From Ascarosepion bandense (Eukaryota > Mollusca > Cephalopoda > Sepiida > Sepiidae), in contig JBBBDQ010001122.1 in NCBI GenBank assembly GCA_037127315.1, forward strand, positions 4,282,501 to 4,346,500: a stretch of DNA of 64,000 nt, given 5' to 3'. This document shows positions 10,908-21,090 of this stretch, one piece after another. The stretch's first letter is position 1. Every line of letters begins with the position of its first letter. Made by a program: the position numbers and the translations under genes. The notes below the pieces were generated by a model. It searched no databases. It was given only the letters and a program-made list of their open reading frames with translations, and was not told where the DNA came from.

Positions 10908-11068
10908 AGCATGTGGATGACTGTATATATTGTTTAAAATTTATTATATTCATAAGAGTGCGCTATATTAAAGATAGAGAAGATTTAGCTATAAAAATGT
11001 CTGATCATCGCTTAGAAACTGCCGGATTTTATGTCACGTGGATTTTTATGCTCATACTTATATATACA

Positions 11069-11640
11069 TTATTGTGCAAAAGTATTAGGACAAGAACTAT
11101 TTTATCTTTTATGAGGCATCAAAATAATTGCGACAATTTACCAATCGCACCTAGTATATATACAGTACTGTGCAAAAGTATTAGGACAAGAACTATTTTA
11201 TCTTTTATGAGGCATCAAAATAATTGCGACAATTTACCAATCGCACCTAGCATATATACAGTACTGTGCAAAAGTATTAGGACAATAACTATTTTATCTT
11301 TTATGAGGCATCAAAATAATTGCGACAATTTACCAATCGCACCTAGCATATATACAGTACTGTGCAAAAGTATTAGGACAATAACTATTTTATCTTTTAT
11401 GAGGCATCAAAATAATTGCGACAATTTACCAATCGCACCTAGCATATATACAGTACTGTGCAAAAGTATTAGGACAAGAACTATTTTATCTTTTATGAGG
11501 CATCAAAATAATTGCGACAATTTACCAATCGCACCTAGCATATATACAGTACTGTGCAAAAGTATTAGGACAAGAACTATTTTATCTTTTATGAGGCATC
11601 AAAATAGAGTTTAAAATCACCCCTGCCCTAACACTTCTGC
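11069..11640 (+). repeat. 96-bp tandem array of a Tc1-like terminal repeat
   Basis: Units start at 11069, 11165, 11261, 11357, 11453 and 11549, exactly 96 bp apart. Each opens with gtactgtgcaaaagtattag and carries about 50 bp matching the terminal inverted repeat of the Tc1-like relic that follows, plus 46 bp ending in cgcacctagcatatatacag. The sixth unit breaks off near 11606. As 96 is 32 codons, a 248-codon frame is open across it. That is a repeat artefact. Confidence 0.92.
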
Positions 11641-12114
11641 GCACTACTGGTAGTGTGCAAAAGTATTAGGACAGGAATGATTTTCCTAAAAACCTCACTG
11701 AAATTCAAATACAGGTCGAAAAGCCGAGCCTTTTGTAAGAATTCTTTAACTAAAAAGGAAGAGGATGGAAGACTTCGGAATTTGAATTGACCCCCACAAA
11801 GCCCTGATCTCAATCCTATTGAACATCTAAGGGATACTAATGTTACTTTGCAAAACACACTTTGGAAACAAATATAAGCTGCTTGGCAGGAGATACCATT
11901 AGATACATTAAAGAAGCTTGTGATGTCAATGCCTGACAGAATGAAGACTGTGATCAAAGCAAAGGGCTATTATACTAAATATTACATTTATTTTGTAACA
12001 AGTATTTTTTTCTTGTGAAAGCATTTGTTGAGTAAATCAAATAAAATTACTTTCATTATTTTTTGTCAATAATCCTCATAAAAGAAAAGTTAGTTATTGT
12101 CTTAATACTTTTGC

Positions 12115-12121
<7 letters not shown>
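11641..12121 (+). mobile_element. Tc1-like transposase relic, 3' part
   Basis: In one + frame the sequence reads PPQSPDLNPIEHL, with the DLNPIE block that carries the last acidic residue of the Tc1/mariner DDE/D catalytic triad. It then reads [19 protein letters not shown] and [13 protein letters not shown], the usual C-terminus. A TGA replaces the Trp before PPQ and a further stop follows KQI. The element ends at cttttgcaaagtac near 12120, the inverted counterpart of gtactgtgcaaaag on the left. The N-terminal two thirds of the transposase are gone. Confidence 0.88.

Positions 12122-12159
<38 letters not shown>
12122..12159. repeat. (TA)n microsatellite
   Basis: TA run at the junction between two copies of the Tc1-like right end. 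Confidence 0.95.
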
Positions 12160-12160
<1 letters not shown>

Positions 12161-12368
12161 TCGGTGCGATGGGTAAATTGCCGCAATTATTTTATTATTT
12201 CAAAGCAAAAGGCCGTTATACTAAATATTAAATTTATTTTGTAACAAGTATTTTTTTCTTGTTAAAGCATTTGTTGAGTAAATCAAATAAAATTACTTTC
12301 ATTATTTTTTGTCAATATGCCTCATAAAAGAAAAAATAGTTATTGTCTTAATACTTTTGCAAAGTACC
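12160..12368 (+). mobile_element. Second copy of the Tc1-like right end
   Basis: Bases 12160-12195 are the inverted complement of the inner half of the 96-bp unit (tcggtgcgatgggtaaattg and following). From 12200 the sequence repeats the right end of the relic above, including caagtatttttttcttgt and the terminal cttttgcaaagtac at about 12367. It carries only the last few codons of the transposase. Confidence 0.8.
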
Positions 12369-12429
12369 AATATATATCAACCGGGAATTTTGAAACGTAG
12401 AAAGTCGCAAGGAGCAAAATCTGGGGAAT

Positions 12430-12560
12430 GTTGTGCTTAGACAAAAACGGCTGCACAAGCCATGGTTCCTGAAGGAAACTCTGTGTGTATATAGAGTCGA
12501 CCACACTCTATACACTTTCCTTCCAAGTAGTGCTATAAACAATGGCAGGAACTGAAAACG
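12430..12560 (+). repeat. Dispersed repeat R2, copy a
   Basis: The landmarks gctgcacaagccatggtt, a gaaact-tctgtg word, acactttccttcc and ctataa-caatg appear in the same order at 40080-40200. The family is not recognised. Confidence 0.45.
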
Positions 12561-13504
12561 CTATAACTTATTGTGTATGCGTGAAAGAACTCAAAGCCCA
12601 ATCTGTTCCCAATAGTTTCATTCTGTGTACTTTAATTCCGTTACCAGAGCAACAGCTCCGATACTTTTGGATCAAACCTCTTATTCAAATCATGAGAATA
12701 AAATAGCAACATCGGAAACATAACGTCGCTGAGAATGGCCAGTGAAGTGGCTGAAAGCGCTTGGAATGATAATAATTATAAAACATTTTTACATTCCTTG
12801 TCTCCAGCAATAAAACCTGTAAGAATATTAGAAAAATTAATTAAAAAATGAACAATAAAATCTTCCTTGTCGGTCGCTTTTAACGAAACATGTTTAAAAG
12901 AAAGACTGCTTCCCAAATATATATATATATATATATGAGAGAGGAAGAGGCAGGCAGGCAGGCATCAAGTATTCATCTAAAAGGTTTGATTAAAAAGATC
13001 CGACGATCGGTCTGCCTGTTAATTTTTTTTTGTATTTTTCCACTTTCGAAATAGTGGCTAAACTGTCCGAAGGTAATATTGCGTTATCGTTTTATTTTAT
13101 TTTATTGTTTGTTGTTGTTTTGCGTAGTCTTTTTTTTTTTTTAATGACTGACCCGGGCGAAAGTACTTAAATAACCACCTATTAATAATAATGATAATAA
13201 TAATCATAATAAATTCTAAGACCTCGAATTCTTGAATGTATGTAAAAGATATTACATATGTTGCTGGTACCTGCCGCCGTTGCATGTTGCTAAAAGAACT
13301 TACTGCGTTCGACTGCATTGGATTTCGCTTCCAAATAAAGTAAAAATGCATTAAAAAGAAACTAAGAGTGCACTGCTTAAAATACATTAGATTTTCTTTA
13401 CTATTCTTTACTCACACCTCTAATGATGGTTCATAAGTTGAAAGCCTAAACATTTATTAAAAGAGAATTAATTTCGAGAAAGCATATATTTCTTTAAAAA
13501 AAAT
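12561..13504. other. Unassigned sequence, no gene seen
   Basis: AT-rich, with a (TA)n at 12918-12937, an (AGGC)n-like run at 12951-12964, a poly(T) near 13130 and an (ATAATA)n stretch near 13185. No gene was recognised. Confidence 0.5.
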
Positions 13505-13509
13505 GTTTA

Positions 13510-13800
13510 GATGTGGTGCAGTGGATATCGGCTTGGGACGAGAAATCGAGGAGCCGAGTTCGAATTCCAGTTGAATTCGTTGCATTCACTTACGCGCAAA
13601 TACCCTTGGGGAAGGTATTAATCCGTCTCTCATCCCTTGACGTAAGAGGACAGATTGGGTTCTATAGCCGTGGTTCGCAACCAGTTTACTACAGAAAGTT
13701 GTAGCAACGTACTGGGGGAAAATCTTCTGCCCGGTCAGTCATGTTTCTTTTGAGACATGATCGCCCAAGTGTGTATTACGTATGACACTTAACTGACTGG
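13510..13800 (+). mobile_element. SINE-S copy, near full length
   Basis: The head has gtggtgcagtggatatcgg and the B box gagttcgaattcc, followed by the body words gggttctatagcc and gagacatgatcgcccaag. It ends in cacttaactgactgg. No convincing target duplication was found by eye. Confidence 0.88.
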
Positions 13801-14128
13801 TTCAATCGTCAGAAAACTTGGTAGTAAATTTTGGTAACTTCGATTCGAGAAAGATAAATCGATCATTTAATTTCATTTCTTGCTATTAATATCTGTTGAT
13901 AGTGAGTATCACGGTTGATAGGGAGTAACACGGTGCTCCTATTCCGAATCTATGATACGAACCCTCCCCACTCTACTACGTTTCAATTTTTATAAGGTAG
14001 TATTCATATGAAGTAAACATTTTATTGTAACCTAGTTATGTACAATAATTGATCATATGCTATATCGGTTAACAATTCAACTAGATAAACTGAAAATAAA
14101 TACAATGTATCTAAATACGAATTAGAGA
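13801..14128. other. Unassigned sequence
   Basis: No feature was recognised. It runs up to the target duplication of the SINE-T trimer. Confidence 0.5.
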
Positions 14129-14144
14129 CATGTCATAACAGATC

Positions 14145-14577
14145 GGGCACCTCGCCGTGGTGTAATGGTTAGCAAGCTTGTCTCTCTAGAACCTGTTACA
14201 ACTGAGTAGTGAGTTCGATCCTCACTGGGTGCCCCATACTTTCGGCCTTGTGCCATATCTAAGCGGCGCTTAGAAATCAACCTACAAATATTGGGAACCT
14301 TGGCGTGGTGTAATGGTTGGCAAGCTTGTCTCTCTAGAACCTGTTACAACTGAGTAGTGAGTTCGATCCTCACTGGGTGCCCCATACTTTCGGCCTTGTG
14401 CCACATCTAAGAGGCGCTTAGAAATCAACCTACAAATATTGGGAACCTTGGCGTGGTGTAATGGTTGGCAAGCTTGTCTCTCTAGAACCTGTTACAACTG
14501 AGTAGTGAGTTCGATCCTCACTGGGCGTCCCTTACTTTCTGACTTGTGCCACATCTAAGAGGCGCTTAGAAAATCAC
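14145..14577 (+). mobile_element. SINE-T head-to-tail trimer with one target duplication
   Basis: Three units start at 14145, 14293 and 14441, each 148 bp apart. Unit one opens with gggcacc and later has ggtgccc, which can pair as a 7-bp acceptor stem. The D-arm region gtggtgtaatggttagcaag resembles tRNA-Gln, and gtgagttcgatcctcac forms a perfect 5-bp T stem with a B box. The anticodon arm is not tRNA-like. Each unit has a ~60-bp tail containing cggccttgtgccacatctaa and gcgcttaga. The 14-mer catgtcataacaga (14129-14142) recurs after unit three as catgtcataataga (14578-14591), a target-site duplication around the whole trimer. Confidence 0.88.
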
Positions 14578-14591
14578 CATGTCATAATAGA

Positions 14592-15049
14592 ACATCCTAG
14601 TTTAGATAAATAAGCAATGTTTTGCGGGAATTTTTAACATTAAGTTGAGATTTCTCTTGTTCAAAAGTTGAATAATTTTAACACATTCAACATTATGGAT
14701 AAAAAGTATTGTTTTTTTTTTTTTTTTTTTTTTTTAAATAGAGACTTAGCATTAGCAAAACAAGTTCACGGATTTAGACGAAAAAAAAAATGAGCCCCTA
14801 AGCGAAAATACGAGAAATTTCTTAATCCTTTAACAGTTAGTTGTGCTTAGTTAAATTTGTAACGCATGTAAATGTCGGTAGATTAAAAGCAAATATTGAA
14901 AAAATAATCAGGGTCACAAAGCACTGTCCAGGACCTGCAAACGGGCCTATGATTGGGGGTTTGTGGGATAGCACGTATTGACCGTGTTGAACATTTAATT
15001 ACAAACTGCTTGCATTAAAAGCATTACCCTACAGAAATACACTGGTTGA

Positions 15050-15051
<2 letters not shown>
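14592..15051. other. Unassigned sequence with poly(T)
   Basis: AT-rich, with a ~25-base T run near 14715. No gene was recognised. Confidence 0.5.

Positions 15052-15101
<50 letters not shown>
15052..15101. repeat. (TA)n microsatellite
   Basis: Uninterrupted TA run of about 50 bp. Confidence 0.95.
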
Positions 15102-15103
<2 letters not shown>

Positions 15104-15351
15104 TCGAAATGCAATCTTTGTATTCATATAACAGAAAGTTACAAATAATATAATTAGTTCGAATTACGTATGAAAGGAACAGCTTGATTAACGAGCGGGT
15201 ACCGGACCTAATTATAGTTTTGATGTTCAATTATTTACGTCTTTATATGTAAACAAACAGCAGGAATTTGAAAATTACTCGATAAACATCCGCAAGGAGT
15301 TGGTCAGAAACATATAAACTGTTCTTCTGGCCGGTATATACCAACCGACGT

Positions 15352-15889
15352 TTCTTCTATGCGTCATGTCCCTTAAGGACGTAGGCGATCATGGCCTTCG
15401 ACATCTCCCTATCCCTAGTTACACTTAACACGCTTTCTCCTGTTACCCGATCCAAACCCCGCTCTGCGATCCATTTGCTCAAGCCCATCAAGTACATTAC
15501 GCGTTGCTTTCTCCTGTCTCCCTCTCCAGCTATCTGACATGTGTGTATCAGATTCTCCAAGCCCTCCTTCTTCATTGCATTTCCCTGGAACTTCAGCTGT
15601 CTTTTCTAGATGTTAAGTATTAGTTTCGTTTTCGTTTCTATCCTCTACAAATTCTCATCGTTGCTCACATGTTTGGTTCATGGCATCCCCAGTATCCGTC
15701 TGTAGAACAAGATTTTGCTTCATGTCTCTCTTCATCTTTGAGGAAATTGTCCAGGATTTACTGACATATTGAAGGACTTATATCACATAGCAATCCAGTA
15801 CTCTTCTTTTTCTGTCTCGCAGTACTCTACTCAGCTTCTGGAATGTATCCTTGGCCATGCCAATTCGCCTTTGGATTTCACTGTTGCAA
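15352..15889 (-). mobile_element. LINE-A copy, 5'-truncated
   Basis: The minus-strand frame 15575-15357 reads MKKEGLENLIHTCQIAGEGD and ends in AMIAYVLKGHDA, the LINE-A C-terminus. Upstream, to 15889, the DNA still matches the FYRRMLRI-like and RRRIGMAK segments in broken frames. The 3' end is the word atagaagaa at 15352-15360, shorter than other tails. Confidence 0.85.
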
Positions 15890-15952
15890 TTGTAGAAAAG
15901 AAAAAAGTATAAAATAAGAATGATTAATTAAAATTTGATAAATTGTAATCTT

Positions 15953-16245
15953 GATCCGGTTCACACTCCACCCACGAGGCTCATCCCTTGTTCCCTGTTT
16001 AGGATGTGGTTTACGGCTTTCTCTTTTCCAATCTTTTCACTCTTTTCTTTTTTCTTTTTTTTTTCTCAATTTGAGTAGATAGACTAAACTATCGCCCGGT
16101 TCATACTTCACCCACGTCTATTGAACAGGTGAAGAGGCTTATCCCTTGTTCCCTGTTTAGGGTGTGGTTTCCGGCTTTCTCTTTTCCAATCTTTTCACTC
16201 TTTTCTTTATTCTTTCTTTTTTTTTTCTCTCAATTTGAGTATTGA
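15953..16245 (+). mobile_element. LINE-B-type 3' UTR piece, tandem duplicated
   Basis: Two copies of a ~145-bp segment start at 15953 and 16095. Each has ccggttca-ac-tc-accca, cttgttccctgtttagg, ggctttctcttttccaatc, a T/C-rich run and ctcaatttgagta. The same segment occurs reversed at 56700-56880, where it follows the LINE-B terminal motif. I infer that it is an untranslated variant of LINE-B. Confidence 0.6.
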
Positions 16246-16296
16246 CGAGAGGGAATGGTAATTACCCTCAACAGCACTGACCGAATACGCGTCGAA

Positions 16297-16455
16297 AGAG
16301 GCAGACGTGACACACTTGGGCAATCATGACGCTTTTCGATTCACGGTCGCCCAAAGGTATTTGCACGGAAGTTAATGTAAATCATCTGACAGGAATTCGA
16401 ACTCTGCTCTCCAATTTCGCACTTTAAGCTATTATCCATTAACCAATCCGCGCAA
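16297..16455 (-). mobile_element. SINE fragment, tRNA-like head
   Basis: The minus strand shows gttaatggataatagctt as A box and gagttcgaattcc as B box. It continues into gcaaatacctttgg and then, after an internal deletion, into gattgcccaagtgtgtca. This is a SINE-S relative lacking most of the body. Confidence 0.6.
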
Positions 16456-16604
16456 CACACAAATGTAACACATAGTATTTGATGACTGATAAAGCCTGGA
16501 TCTTGGATATTGATTTTTGTAAAACTAACTTGTCTTCTACTCAATGAAAAACAACCTCTTTTGTTTTTGAAAAAAAAAGGGTGCCAAATATAGACTGATG
16601 GTCT

Positions 16605-17590
16605 CGCCTCGATCAAAAACCCGGTGTGGGCGACAAAGCGAACCTCGCTGCCGAGCTTGAAAAGGACCTCCAATCCGTAGTGGACTGGGGAAAGAAATGG
16701 CTCGTAAATTTCAATACTTCTAAAACGAAGCTGCTCTCAACTAACCACCATAGACAATCGCATCTACCTCCCATTAGCATGGTACAGGCTTGCCTCCCAG
16801 AGAGTAAAACACTACGCCTCATTGGCCTTACATTCTCGGCGGACCTCAAATGGAATGACTCTATCGAATTCATTGCCAAATCCGCCGCTATGAAAGTCGG
16901 TTCTCTGTGCAGGGCCCGGAAGTTTTTCCCGTCTGAATCTATCCTGCACATATATAAATCTACCATCCATCCGTGTATTGAATACTGCTGCCACATCTGG
17001 TCGGTAGCCCCTGCTACTCTCCTCGGGCTTCTTGACAAAATACAACGGAGAATCTGTAACGTGATCGAAACTGACTTGGCAGACCGGCTGCAACCACTCT
17101 CTCACCAGCGTGATGTGGCTTCCCTGTGCCTCTTCTATAAATATTTTCACGGCTTCTGCTCCGATGAACTTAGATCATTGGTGCCGCCTAGGTACGAATT
17201 TACACGAGATACTAGATTAGCAACTAGGTCCCACCCTTTTACAGTAAAACAGATAAGATATAACCGTAATTTCTACTCCAACAGCTTCTTTTCTCGCACT
17301 TCCCACCTGTGGAATTCCCTTCCACATGTCTGCTTTCCCGACAGCTGCAATCTCCAGGGGTTTAAATGTAAGGTCAACAGACACCTCCTATCACATTAAA
17401 TTGCATCTATTCTCTCTAACAATCTCACCATCTACCCAACCCTCATTCTCGGTATCCTTACCCATCTATCTGACATTTTCTATATCTAACCATCCTTTCT
17501 CACCACTTTCCCCTCTATGTAAACCCCTGCACAATAGTGGCAGTGAAATGCATTGCTCGGGGTGAAACGATTATAAAATAAAAAAATAAA
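16605..17590 (+). mobile_element. LINE-B copy, longest RT C-terminal frame
   Basis: An open frame from about 16626 to 17399 encodes the part of a non-LTR RT just after the catalytic motif: LQSVVDWGKKWLVNFNTSKT, SKTLRLIGLTFSADLKWN, HPCIEYCCHIW, LLDKIQRRICNVI, LYKYFHGFCSDELRSLV-like blocks, then FFSRTSHLWNSLPHVCFPDS and VNRHLLSH. The family style is jockey/CR1-like. The 3' UTR ends in gctcggggtgaaacgattat and an A-rich tail. The 5' end is cut just past the catalytic site, so it is inactive, although the frame is intact over about 250 codons. Confidence 0.9.
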
Positions 17591-17734
17591 AAAATAAGCT
17601 CCTCCCATAGAAGATTCATGCTTATCATGAGTTCAGTAGTTCTCTTTCTAGAGTGAACTTATTGCAGATTAACCTAAGCTTAGTAAAAAAAAAAAAAAGT
17701 ACATGTTTTTTAAACTCACAACTCTTACTTAATA

Positions 17735-17840
17735 ACCAGTTCTTCAATATGGCAGTGAATGCTGGACAATATCATCAAAGATGAAGGAAAGACTTGAAGC
17801 AGCTGAAATGTGGTTCTACAGAAGCATACTGGATATAAAG
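17735..17840 (+). mobile_element. LINE-A internal fragment
   Basis: Matches the LINE-A segment encoding SVLQYGSECWTISSKMKE and FYR, for example tggcagtgaatgctggacaa. It stops at aagtgggggatcagttcc, a terminal-repeat word discussed at 18218. Confidence 0.8.
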
Positions 17841-18195
17841 TGGGGGATCAGTTCCATTCTACTCCTGCAGCTTCCTCTCTCGCACTTCCCGCCTGTGGAA
17901 CTCACTCCCGTATTCTTGCTTTCCTGACGGCTACGACCTCCAGAAATTTAAAAGCAAAGTTAATACTCACCTACTAACCACTGGACTCTAGCTCTCTCCC
18001 CTCCCCTGTATAATCTTCACGTTCTCTCCGCCCATGTATCTGTCATTGCACCTGCTTTCTCAGCTTTCTATTGTTCCTTTCTAACTAGCTTGTACTCCTC
18101 ACTCTTTTCTAATTAATCTTTCTACATTTGTGTAACCCCCTGCACATCAGTGGCGTTTCTGCCTTGCTCGGGGTGAAATGATTAAAAAAAAAAAA
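17841..18195 (+). mobile_element. LINE-B 3' end
   Basis: It starts in the FLSRTSRLWNSLP-like segment and runs through the stop and 3' UTR to cttgctcggggtgaaatgat and a poly(A) run. The coding part is less than 100 bp. Confidence 0.85.
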
Positions 18196-18217
18196 AAATA
18201 TTACAATCAATATATAT

Positions 18218-18460
18218 ATACTGATCCCTCACTTTGTGGTCACAGCAGTTTCTATACATTTATATTCCTGAGATCCAAAAGCACAAGGACGCATTCCAGG
18301 AGCTGAGTGAAGTATTAAACATACTATATATAAAGTGGGGGATCAGTTCCATATTACAGTCAATATACAAACTGACCCCTCACTTTGTTGTCACAGCAGT
18401 TTCTATACATTTATATTCCTGAGATCCAAAAGCGCAAGGACGCATTCCAGTAGCTGAGTG
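18218..18460 (+). mobile_element. Duplicated terminal-repeat segment of a small DNA element
   Basis: A block of about 85 bp (ctgatccctcactttgtggt, then ttcctgagatccaaaagc) is present at 18222 and again at 18364. Between them lies aagtgggggatcagttcc, the inverse of the block start, so the arrangement is that of facing terminal inverted repeats. A fragment of LINE-A (gacgcattccag-agctgagtg) follows each block. No transposase is present. Confidence 0.5.
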
Positions 18461-18650
18461 AAGTATTAAGACACAGGAAACTTTCACTAGAAACTAAGAA
18501 GAGAGTACTGGATTGGTATGTGATGTCAGTTCTTCAATATGGCAGTGAATGCTGGACAATATTCTTGCATAGGAAGAAGAGACTTGAAACAACAGAAATG
18601 TGATTCTACAGAAGGATGCTGAAAATAACATTGACAGAACATATCAACCA
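18440..18650 (+). mobile_element. LINE-A internal fragment
   Basis: DNA matches the RRRIGMAKEAFQKLS to RRMLRIS part of LINE-A, with several stops. It lacks both the upstream catalytic region and the GAA tail. Confidence 0.75.
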
Positions 18651-18651
18651 G

Positions 18652-18775
18652 AGAGCAAGGTGGAGTAATGGATAGTGGTTCAGACTGAGAAATTGGAAAG
18701 CCAAGTTTGAATTTCAGCTGAGTTCATTATATTCACTTACATGCTAATATCCTTGGGAAAGATATAAAATCATTT
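18652..18775 (+). mobile_element. SINE-S head fragment
   Basis: A-box-like gtggagtaatggatagtgg and B-box-like aagtttgaatttcag, then body to ccttgggaaagata. The 3' half is missing. Confidence 0.65.
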
Positions 18776-18806
18776 AAAATGTCAGCTTAGAAAATCATTT
18801 TGGCAA

Positions 18807-19137
18807 GTAGACGTGGTGCAATGGTTAGTAAACTTTTTTTTTTCGTAAGGACAATTGAGGATATCAGCTCGGAACGAGAAATCGGAAAGCCGAGTTCGAA
18901 TTTCAATTTAATTTGTTGCATTCTTTTACGCACAAATACCCTTGGGAAATGTATTAATCCGTCTCTTCCCTCCGGTTATGGGTTAAATAACAGAACAGAT
19001 TGGGTTCTATAGCCTTGGTTGGCAACCAATCTACCAAAAAAGTAACGGCAACCTACTGCGGGAAAATCTATGCCTAGCAAGTCATGTAATTCATGACATG
19101 ATCGCCCAACCGTGTATCACGTATGACACTTAACTGA
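18807..19137 (+). mobile_element. SINE-S copy with disturbed head
   Basis: The head begins with acgtggtgcaatggttagta, more like SINE-T, then a ~30-base insertion, then gatatcagctcggaacgaga and the B box gagttcgaatttc. The body is typical and ends in tatgacacttaactgaa. Possible recombinant between the two SINE families. Confidence 0.75.
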
Positions 19138-19329
19138 AGCTGATCTTTAAGAAGTTACAAGTCAAACTCCGGAGTGCATTTCATTTGAAACCAGTCAAGT
19201 ACTTGTAAAATCTCGATTGAAGTGATGACGATGAGACAATAGAAATCTTTTATCAAAGACTCGTTTCACCGGAGGGTCTGCTCTCTTTGGCGTCTTCAGT
19301 TTAAATGAAAAAAAATTGTGAAGAAAATA

Positions 19330-19585
19330 TCAGGACAGATTGGTTTTTATAGTCTTGGCTGGCAACCAGTCTACCGCAGGAAGTAATGCCAACCTACTGC
19401 GGGATAATTTTCTGCCCAGTCAGTCATGTCTCATTTGAGACATGATTGCCCAAGCATGTATCCCCTATGGCACTTAACTGACTGAAAGACAATTACGACT
19501 GAATAGTGAATTTGTTCCTTACCAGGTGCCCTAAACTTTCGGCCTTGTGGCACATCTAAGCTGCACTTAGAGAATCACCGTGTGA
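19330..19585 (+). mobile_element. Composite: SINE-S tail joined to SINE-T tail
   Basis: Bases 19330-19484 are the SINE-S 3' half ending in cacttaactgactg. From 19485 the SINE-T sequence gacaattacgactgaatagt continues through ggtgccctaaactttcgg and cacatctaagctgcactt. The same junction is present at 58895 in reverse orientation. Confidence 0.75.
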
Positions 19586-19657
19586 TATATTATCTATTCT
19601 AAAACGTACACGTTTATTATCAAGTATATATACAATGTTGAGTTATAAGTATTTTTA

Positions 19658-19670
19658 TACACACACACAC

Positions 19671-19703
<33 letters not shown>
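19658..19703. repeat. (CA)n(TA)n microsatellite
   Basis: A compound dinucleotide run at the edge of the Penelope-like segment. Confidence 0.95.
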
Positions 19704-19706
<3 letters not shown>

Positions 19707-20125
19707 GGTTGGTTTTTGGTCCTAATTAAATAAGGCTAGTACACAGGTTTATTAAAGTGTTCAATACATTTATATTGTAGAACTGTCGAATATTTTTCAT
19801 TTGGAAATGAGTTATTTCCGCAACCTAGGTTTCAACCTTTAGGTATCTTCAAGCAATTTACAATAACTCATTTTCCCTTTTTTTTTTTTTTTTTTTCAAA
19901 CAACCGAAAAATTTTCTAAAATCAGGAAGGAGTCATTTAAAGATCTTATAACACTTTCATCCATATTTGTATGATTCTAGTAAGTATTGATGGGTATGAT
20001 TATATCTGGACATAATTGCTAATCTTTCATTTAGTATTTTTTTTTCTTTCTGGCAATAACGTAATTGTAAATTTTTCCTCTTGGCACAGTCTGCATACAT
20101 TGCCACCATTGTATGGTTTGGCGCT
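19704..20125 (-). mobile_element. Penelope-like element, C-terminal end, minus strand
   Basis: The minus-strand frame (start 20145, stop near 19957) includes MVAMYADCAKRKNLQLRYC, LNERLAIMSRYNHTHQYLLE and SYKYG. This matches, with losses, the Cys/His-containing end of the GIY-YIG endonuclease region of Penelope-like elements, seen better preserved at 22685. Downstream on that strand are aaacctaggttgcggaaata and a ggtccta-ttaaat segment that recur inverted at 20935-21085. Confidence 0.7.

Positions 20126-20181
<56 letters not shown>
20126..20181. repeat. (CA)n(TA)n microsatellite
   Basis: A compound dinucleotide run. It is followed at 20182-20232 by gtaaacgagttattatgcaa and cctaggtttctacc, the terminal words of the Penelope-like copies. 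Confidence 0.95.
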
Positions 20182-20183
<2 letters not shown>

Positions 20184-20499
20184 TTTATTTGTAAACGAGT
20201 TATTATGCAACCTAGGTTTCTACCATGTGGTGTCTTCAGCCGATTTGCAATAACTGATTTTAGCGTTTTTTTTTTTTGTTTTTGTTTTTTTAAGAACGCT
20301 CACGTAACGGTGATTTTTTTTTTTCTTATCTTTTTTTTTCTCTTTTGAACGTTCACGTGGCGGATAATTTTTGAACGCGCAATTTTTAAAAATGACAAAA
20401 ATGCCCACTTCAAGAACTTTGTAATGCGAAAGAAGTTATTTGCAATGCAAAATTACACTACTTAAATGGTCAAAACAAAATATATTTAGGATCAACCAA

Positions 20500-21090
20500 A
20501 GACCCCTTTTAAGACCAGGTGGTTCAATCACAAGTCTACATTTAAAATAGAAAACATAAAAAAATATACAAAATTGGCTAGCCACGTCTGGAAATTGAAA
20601 TTAAAATATGGAAAAGACCCAGACATAACGTGGAGTAAATGAAAACAGCCAAGCCTTACAATGGTGGCAAAATATATAGACTGTGCCAGAAAAGAAAAGT
20701 TAGCGATTATGTTATTCCCAAACAAAAATGAATTATTGAATAAAAGAACAGAAATTATAACGAAATGTAACCATACCAAAAAATACCTATTAGGGTCATA
20801 CAACTATGGATGAAAACGTTATAATTTCTTGTAAGTTTTAAAAATTGCGTGTTCAAAAATTTCCCGCTATGTGAGCGTCCTCTTATTTTTTTTAATTTTT
20901 GTTTTTAAGTAAGCGGTTAAATAAGTTATTGCAAATCGCCTGAAAACACCATATGCTAAAAACTTAGGTCGCGTCATAACTCGTTTACACATGAAGAATA
21001 TTCAAGTTCTACAATATAACTGTATTGAACACTTTTTAATACAAATGTGTACTGGTCTAATTGTATTTATGACCAAAAACTAAGTAATTA

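Noticed and set aside
10868..11614. 248-codon frame with a 32-residue repeat, at first sight a repeat protein
   Set aside because: The repeat is the 96-bp array made from a Tc1-like terminal inverted repeat. It is non-coding in other copies of the terminus.
14145..14577. Three tandem functional tRNA genes
   Set aside because: Acceptor and T stems are good, but the anticodon arm is not tRNA-like and each unit carries a ~60-bp SINE-type tail.
16613..17150. Minus-strand frames of 110-141 codons opposite the LINE-B copy
   Set aside because: They are shadows of the well-supported plus-strand RT frame.
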